From Rhizomys pruinosus (lineage: Eukaryota; Chordata; Mammalia; Rodentia; Spalacidae), in contig VZQC01005746.1 in NCBI GenBank assembly GCA_009823505.1, positions 253,987 to 317,986 on the forward strand: a DNA stretch of 64,000 nucleotides, in the 5' to 3' direction. Under the pieces are notes generated by a model that had not been told where the DNA came from, did no database searches, and was given only the letters and a program-made list of their open reading frames with translations. The position numbers and the translations under genes were made by a program. Below, piece after piece: positions 58,456 through 64,000 of this stretch. Numbering within the stretch: position 1 is the first letter of the stretch; each line of letters starts with the position of its first letter.

Positions 58456-59505
58456 AAAGGCAGGCATGACTATTAAGAGACTCTCCTGAAAGAAACACCA
58501 GAAATCTGATATCTCAAACCTCATAACATTCGACCGACCTGGAAATAATTGCTGTTTCTTGTTCTCTGGTTTCCATGGATGCTCAAGTTTTATTAAATAT
58601 TTAAGTTTCAGAATGTGCTGGCCACAATCAGTATGGCTTATTTATTTTCTTGTTTATGTATATTGTTACTGTGTTTGAAAATAATTTGTCTATCAAAAAC
58701 AAAAGATAAATTAGTAAAAGAGATTTCAGACTCATTTTGGATAAAGAAAAGAGTCCAATATGTGTTAAATGAAAAAAATGAAATAGTCTTAGTTTCATTC
58801 TTACTGGAAGCTTTTTCAGTGTTTCTTGATTGAGCAGGAGCCATAAAAATGCAAGTTAAGGTCTTTCCTTCATTGCAGGATAGTCTTCGCTTTAAACAGA
58901 GCTCTTAACAATAAGAGAGGACATGAGAACAGTCATTAAAATGAGTGGAGTTGGAATGGTCACAGTCAACATACTGCAGACTATTGGTGTTCCAGCAATG
59001 GTGTTAGAAGTTGGTGGTGTCTGAAGTCCCATTAGTGGCTCTCCAAGACCTCCCTGAAGAGGAAGACTGGTGACCCACACTTGCAGGACATTTCAAGAGA
59101 TCCCCCTATGCATAATCCTCTAAGACCTGGTTGAACTCTGAGGGCAAGAAACAAAGTTATCCCTTAGGTCCCTCAGCCACATTGGCATGGACGTTAAGTA
59201 TGGTCGTTAAGCACCCAGAAAGGCTAAGTTGCACCAGCCTGTTACATTGCACCTATATTAAAATTGTATCCTTTGGAAAAAAAACATGTTATTTACATAT
59301 CATGTTTCTTGATTTGCATCTTTCCATTTATATGCATCCCATATTACTCTAAAACATGCACACATACCCTCCATCATATACCAAAACCCAAGGTCTGAAA
59401 ATAAATATTAAGTCAGCTCTAGAACCTGATTTGGGATTCACAATGCAAGAGCACAGTTGTCTTTAGACCATGAGGAATATAACATTAACATTGCTCTGTT
59501 TGTCT
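58456..59505. other. Unique sequence, no gene seen
   Basis: Short frames only (for example 58615-58833, 72 codons starting with a hydrophobic run). No recognised product. Confidence 0.4.
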
Positions 59506-59842
59506 TACAACTAGGTACTTGGTACTAGCATCCACAGATGAGGGATACCATTCATCTTTTTTGTTTCTGGGATTGTGTTACTTTATTTAGCATAAAATCT
59601 TCTAGTTCCATCCATTTACCTACAAGTTTCATGATGTCATCATTCTTTACTGCTAGAACTCCATTGTATAGATGGACCACATTTCTATATCCACTCGTAG
59701 GTTGGGGGGCACTATAGTTGGTTCCAGCTCTTCACTATTATGAAGAGAGCTGCAATAAACATGGCTGTACATGTATCTCTGAGGTAGGAAAAGTGTGATG
59801 GATGTATTCCCAGAAGTGGTATGGCTGGGTCAGGTGGTAGTC
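59506..59842 (-). mobile_element. L1 ORF2 C-terminal fragment
   Basis: Minus-strand end of ORF2: TGGTACTAGCATCCACAGAT, TCCATCCATTTACCTACAAG, GAGAGCTGCAATAAACATGG and GTGGTATGGCTGGGTCAGGT. Both ends are abrupt and no 3' tail is adjacent, so it was truncated after insertion or joined with other DNA. Confidence 0.88.
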
Positions 59843-60271
59843 TATAAAGAGGAAAGTCTGCTCATGCTTCAGAAAAAGAAGCCTGGTTCAGCAAGACCTG
59901 ATTTTGTCCTCCAGTGGATGGAACTGGTAAATGAAAAGCTTAAAGGAGCAAGGCACTCCCCCTTCCTCCCCCCCCAAAAAAACCCCAAGAGGCCCCTGAG
60001 GACCAGGTCCTCAACTGACCTTGAGAAAATAAAACCTTGGTTAATCTGGGCTAACTGTGTGGCCTTAAGCATTCAAAAGGAAAGTAAAACCAGAAATAAA
60101 TAATCAGTAAGACCAGAGAAACTGTACTGCAGACATAAAACTTGAGATCTTAGTAAAGAGACAAAAAGAAAAGAGAGTACTGTGTTTTGGCCTGTCTTCA
60201 ATTCTTACTGGCAAGTGCATCTACTCTGTGGCTGCCATCACTCTTGGCACTCCTCAAAGACATGAGACACA
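59843..60271. other. Unassigned sequence
   Basis: A frame (59795-60103) continues from the L1 fragment, but the non-L1 part has no known domain. Confidence 0.35.
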
Positions 60272-60450
60272 GCTTTTTTTTTTTTTTTATTTTTTTTTTT
60301 ATTTTTATTTTTTAATTTTTATTGATGGTTTGTGCATTTATACATCATTTTCCAATTCAGATCAGGCATATTTCCCTTTCCCTCCCCCCCACCCCCACCC
60401 CATCCCAGATCATGTATTCTGCCATAACTGTCCGCATCTTTCAGGTTTTT
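60272..60450 (-). mobile_element. L1 3' end with G-rich tract
   Basis: Poly(T) 60272-60300, ATTGATGGTTTGTGCATTTA, a C-rich (sense G-rich) tract 60380-60403 and AGATCATGTATTCTGCC. Same short type as 33873-34035. Confidence 0.88.
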
Positions 60451-60835
60451 TTTTTTTTTTCATTTTTAACCTTCCAATATGGACTGAAGACTCATGTCTC
60501 TCTAAGAATCCTCCAAACCTTCACTGCCAGATGGGGACTACTGAGATACCCAACTTGTAGACTAAACAGCTAAGGGGATTGCAGCTTCCTCAGAATATAG
60601 ACTGCCATTTTTGGACTACCTGGGATGTATCATGGAGGCCAATACAGGGGTATCAAGACAGGATGTGTGCTTACTGGACTTCATTTGGGGGACCACGGGA
60701 GGGAAAGACCCCAATGTGGAGCAAAAGTGCAGGATTGATAATTGTTTGGGATTGCCAAGGAGGAACCTTTGAGCACTTTCTCAAGGAAAACATGCCATCT
60801 TTTGGAAAAAAAAGGTCCTCTAATTCAAGTGATAT
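60451..60835. other. Repeat-like but unassigned sequence
   Basis: Sequence such as ATGGACTGAAGACTCATGTC and CTAAGAATCCTCCAAACCTT resembles a rodent dispersed repeat I cannot name. No gene is seen. Confidence 0.3.
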
Positions 60836-60878
60836 GGGTATGTATGTATGTATGTATGTATGTATGTATATATTTATG

Positions 60879-60929
<51 letters not shown>
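60836..60929. repeat. (GTAT)n / (TA)n / (CA)n compound microsatellite
   Basis: About eight GTAT units, then TA and CA runs. Confidence 0.95.
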
Positions 60930-61056
60930 TGTAGCAATACAAGTTGGATAGAACAACAAAAGAACTGAGAAAAAAACTACACTCACTTCTACTAAATTTT
61001 GTTTTATTTTTATTAAATCTGCCATTTAAACTAGATACAATTTTAAAACCATGTTA

Positions 61057-61177
61057 GTCTATGGCCATACCACCATGAACACTCCCGATCTCATCTGATC
61101 TCGGAAGCTAAGCAGGGTCGGGCCTGGTTAGTACTTGGATGGGGGACTGCCTGTGAATACCGGGTGCTGTAGGCTTA
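61057..61177 (+). pseudogene. Retroposed 5S rRNA pseudogene
   Basis: The sequence GTCTATGGCCATACCACCAT through ATACCGGGTGCTGTAGGCTT is the full 5S rRNA (about 121 nt). It differs from the mammalian form I know at roughly 8-10 positions, including ATGAACACTCC for CTGAACGCGCC and GGGGGACTGCCTGTG for GGGAGACCGCCTGGG in box C. A-box sequence AGCTAAGCAGGGTCG is intact. It ends in an A-rich tail and has the short repeat CATGTTA at about 61050-61056 and 61199-61205, so it was inserted through an RNA intermediate. Not expected to be a functional 5S gene. Confidence 0.93.
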
Positions 61178-61205
61178 AAAAAATTTAAAAAAAAAAAACA
61201 TGTTA

Positions 61206-61545
61206 ATGTTGGCTCGATTATTTGTTATTCTTCCTAGCTGAATGCCATCAATAAATTTCATTAAAATATAAAAAAAAAAATAAAAAGTATCTTAAACTAG
61301 TAAAAAAAAAATAAATTAAGTTAAAAGTTGTTGGTGCCCCACAGCACACAGGAGGGGGAGGAAACTGTATTCCCCAAGTTGGTTTTGTTCTTTCCAAGTG
61401 GCTCACCACCTCTGTGTTTTACAGCAGGACTCAGTGAAGTCTTATCCATGTTTGTAAAATATAGACCATCATGCATATACTTTAATATATTTTATTTATC
61501 ACATGTTGAATTTTCAAGGCAAATAGGAGACCTTTTTGGTCACTT
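61206..61545. other. Unassigned sequence with A-rich ends
   Basis: CATCAATAAATTTCATT followed by an A run at about 61270-61280 looks like the 3' end of a retroposed sequence, but its body is not recognised. Confidence 0.3.
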
Positions 61546-61692
61546 TTTTTTTTTCTTTGACACAGGGTCTCCCTGGAGTCCCAGCTGGCCTGAACTCACT
61601 TTGTAGCCCAGGCTGGCCTTAAACTCACTGAGATAAGCCTGCCTCTGCCTCCAGAGTGCTGGGATTAAAGGAGCATGCCACCTTGCCCGGCT
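61546..61692 (-). mobile_element. B1 SINE
   Basis: Antisense B1: poly(T), CACAGGGTCTCCCTGGAGTC, TTGTAGCCCAGGCTGGCCTT, AAAGGAGCATGCCACCTTGC. Confidence 0.92.
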
Positions 61693-61867
61693 GCAAATAT
61701 GATACTTATAAAGGCAATTTTGTTCTCTTCGTTCCTGAAAAAAAAAAATTGCTCAAAGACCAGAACTAGTGTTTACCTGTGCATGTTAGCAGCTATACTG
61801 AATATAGTCAGTTATTGAATGGGCTTGTCATTACTGAATTTACTTCAGTGTGGGTGACATAAAAGAC

Positions 61868-61932
61868 CTTCCTTCCTTCCCTCCTTTCTTCTTCCTTCTT
61901 TTCCTCTTTCATTCTTTCCCTCTTTTTCTTTC
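61868..61932. repeat. Pyrimidine-rich (CTTC/CTTT)n tract
   Basis: Imperfect CCTT and CTTT units. Confidence 0.85.
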
Positions 61933-62036
61933 CCATTTATGTCCTTGATATCCTAGATTCATCATTCTCTCTGTCTCTCTGTCTCTGTCTCTGTGTGTAA
62001 ATGTTTTCTTCTCTTTCTTGTTTATGTCCTTGATAA

Positions 62037-62040
<4 letters not shown>

Positions 62041-62096
<56 letters not shown>
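62041..62096. repeat. (TC)n microsatellite
   Basis: About 27 TC units. Confidence 0.95.
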
Positions 62097-62098
<2 letters not shown>

Positions 62099-62099
62099 C

Positions 62100-62818
62100 C
62101 TGAGGAATAACAGGCTTAATAAACCCACTCTGTAAACTACCCAAATCATCAACTGCTTGACTTGAAAAATAAACAATTGCCTTTTCATTAAGGAGTAAGC
62201 AAGTAACTCCATATGAAAGAACTTTGTAGATGTTTGACACAAAATATATTTAGACTTCTTGCTTTACTTCTAAGATGTTTTTAATGTAAAAAGCATTGTA
62301 AGTGAACCAGGGTTTGCAATTAGCAGTGAGCCACCGACCATCATTTTCTTTTCTTTCCCCTCCTATTTGTTCAGCTCTCCTATAATAATAAGCATCGTTT
62401 TAATGAATTGCTGGCTATCTTATTGAGTGACCTCACAATCCAGTCAATTCTTACTAAATTGCAATAATTAATTTAGGGAGTGCACCTTGCATCTCATTAC
62501 AACTCAGATTCCAAATATTAATAAGGACAGCCATAGTATTCCTGCCCTCATTAGAATCCATCAGAGCTGAATTGCTTAATAAGACTCTATTAGTAAAAAC
62601 TAGAAGAAAATAGCATGTCAGTCCTGACTGGCCAGGGTACATCAGTAATAGCCACAGTGTTACACGCTGAGGCACAGGGCAGAGTAAATGAAGCTCTGGT
62701 AGTCATGCAGTGCTGTAATAGGACCTGTCACCTCACTGAGTGCTGCTTTAAAGACATAAATGTTACTGTGTGTGAGCTCTATCCACATAGTTCCTGTGTT
62801 AATGGAATTTTAAAATCT
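62100..62818. other. Repeat-free block, candidate conserved non-coding DNA
   Basis: No SINE, LINE, LTR or microsatellite over 700 bp in a repeat-dense window. Composition is balanced and it contains homeodomain-type cores (TTAATGAATTG, CAATAATTAATTTA, AATTGCTTAATAAG). No frame longer than 73 codons. Enhancer-like conservation is a guess from texture only. Confidence 0.3.
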
Positions 62819-62819
62819 G

Positions 62820-62945
62820 CTGGACATAGTGGCTGAGGCCTTTGATTCTAGCAGTTAGGAGGCTAACCAGGAAGATCTTAATGGGTTAACCTTAGCTACA
62901 TAGTAAGTTTCAGCCTATACTGGGACTGTAAAGGGTAAAAATGTT
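62820..62945 (+). mobile_element. Old B1 SINE
   Basis: GCTGGACATAGTGGCTGAGG, TTAGGAGGCTAACCAGGAAG and TAGCTACATAGTAAGTTTCA follow the B1 order with heavy divergence. Confidence 0.6.
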
Positions 62946-63645
62946 TCAACAAAATAAAACAAACAATAAAGAAAACAAGACTAGAACTCTCAAATCACCA
63001 TAGGCACATCTGAGTGATAATTTTGCTTTTTGAGTTATCAGAATATTTTCAGGAAGTAAGTGTCAGGAAAAAAAGAACTGACTTTAGATAAAAGTAACAG
63101 AAAAATTAGTTGATGCTCAGTCCAACTATTTTTAAACTTAAGTTATTTAAGTCTAAGCATCACAGAAAACCACCATTATTTCTTTTCTTTTCAAATCTGA
63201 AATAGAAAAACCAAGGTTCTTATAACCAAGGATTTGAACTTCCACCCCCCAAAACTCATGTTGTATCAAGGGCACACAATCAAGCACAGAGACTAGTAAA
63301 TCTGAGGAAAAAAATGTATCTTATAAGGAATACAAATGTCGACATCTTTAGAAACATAATATACAACTTTTAGAAGAGAATATTTCAGAATTCTTACTCA
63401 TGTAACAAATAGAAGTGGTTGTTTTGTCATCTTGAAACAATTTCAATCACTAACCAAAACAAAGCAAAATAAAACAAATGAAAAATATTAAGAAAAGCTC
63501 AATAATTTATAATAAGAGCTTCAATTTCTATCACTATATAGTTAATAATCTTTTTAAATAATGCAAACCATATCTTTATCATTATCTACCATACCTACTA
63601 AAATGAAAGATAAAAATAATAATTCTTGAAAATATTCCTGAAACA
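62946..63645. other. AT-rich unique sequence
   Basis: No recognisable gene or repeat. Confidence 0.4.
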
Positions 63646-63646
63646 T

Positions 63647-63873
63647 TATATTTTTTTTTTGTATTTCTGAGGCAGGGTCTCCCTTTAGTCCTATCTGGCC
63701 TGGAGCTCACTCTGTAGACCAGGCTGGCCTTGAACTCACAGAGATCCACCTGCCCCTGCCTCCCAAGTGCACTAAGGATGTTCTTAGCCACCATGTGGGA
63801 GCTGGGAATCTAACCCAGGTCCTCCGTAAGAGCAGTCAATGCTCTTAACTGCTGAGCCATCTCTCCAGCCCCT
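63647..63873 (-). mobile_element. Composite SINE: B2-type head fused to B1 (B1 5' end deleted)
   Basis: Minus strand: head GGGGCTGGAGAGATGGCTCA from 63873 leftwards, through CACATGGTGGCTAAGAAC, then a short linker and a B1 lacking its first ~35 bp (TTGGGAGGCAGGGGCAGGTG onwards) with an A-rich tail at 63650-63660. Third copy of the composite seen at 1048-1320 and 26452-26698. Confidence 0.78.
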
Positions 63874-63913
63874 GTGAAATGTTGTGTTCCAGGAAAAATA
63901 AACTTAATATCAA

Positions 63914-64000
63914 GAGCTGGAGAGATGGGTCAGTGGTTAGGAAGACTGGTTGCTCTTGCAGAGGACCCTACTAATTTCCAGCCCCTACATGGCAGCTAAC
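63914..64000 (+). mobile_element. B2 SINE head, cut by the window end
   Basis: GAGCTGGAGAGATGGGTCAG, GCTCTTGCAGAGGACC and CTACATGGCAGCTAAC match a B2 head. The element continues beyond the window. Confidence 0.85.

Noticed and set aside
59795..60103. 102-codon frame
   Set aside because: It starts inside an antisense L1 fragment and continues into unassigned DNA, with no coding signal.
61057..61177. Functional 5S rRNA gene
   Set aside because: Several substitutions in the internal control region, an A-rich tail and a flanking short repeat indicate a retroposed pseudogene.

Overview
The window reads as non-coding rodent DNA, apparently intergenic or deep-intronic, and dominated by retrotransposons. 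B1 (7SL-derived) and B2 (tRNA-derived) SINEs, rodent L1 LINEs and rodent MaLR-type LTRs point to a muroid-type rodent. The B1 right arm (AGGGAGACCCTGTCTC) and the L1 3' ends differ from the mouse and rat forms I know, so I do not name a species. I found no convincing multi-exon host gene. The only long intact reading frame is an L1 ORF2.

Layout. Positions 1-2.4 kb hold SINE and L1 3' fragments, and 2.4-4.7 kb is mostly AT-rich unique DNA with one old LTR remnant and a (GAA)n/(CAA)n microsatellite. From 4.74 to 22.7 kb is an almost uninterrupted block of four L1 copies, all with their main body on the minus strand: copy A (4742-9757), copy B (9758-16372, 5' part inverted), copy C (16373-22043, with tandem monomers in the 5' UTR) and copy D (22055-22716, inserted into the 5' end of C with an 11-bp target-site duplication). 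Positions 22.8-24.2 kb hold a B1, an LTR-like promoter/poly(A) module and a MaLR-type LTR split by an L1 3' end. From 24.2 to 47 kb the DNA is AT-rich, with scattered B1, B2 and B4-like SINEs, L1 3' ends, microsatellites, a seven-unit 54-bp minisatellite, an MLT1-like LTR, two perfect inverted repeats and several small tandem duplications. Positions 47.07-49.04 kb hold a complete LTR-internal-LTR MaLR-type element, followed by an old Lx-like L1 3' UTR.

From 52.66 to 58.15 kb lies a young L1 with an intact 1277-residue ORF2 (endonuclease, reverse transcriptase and cysteine-rich C-terminus all present), no ORF1 beyond its last codons, and an unusual 1.6-kb 3' tail with no poly(A). The same tail is on copy B, and its last 286 bp occur alone at 34.3 kb. 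Positions 58.2-64 kb hold SINEs, an L1 fragment, a retroposed 5S rRNA pseudogene, microsatellites and a SINE-free stretch (62.1-62.8 kb) that may be conserved non-coding DNA.

The elements give a relative chronology through nesting. The most notable observations are the shared non-canonical L1 3' tail, a recurrent B2-head/B1 composite SINE seen three times, the twin-priming inversions, and the L1 5' monomers.
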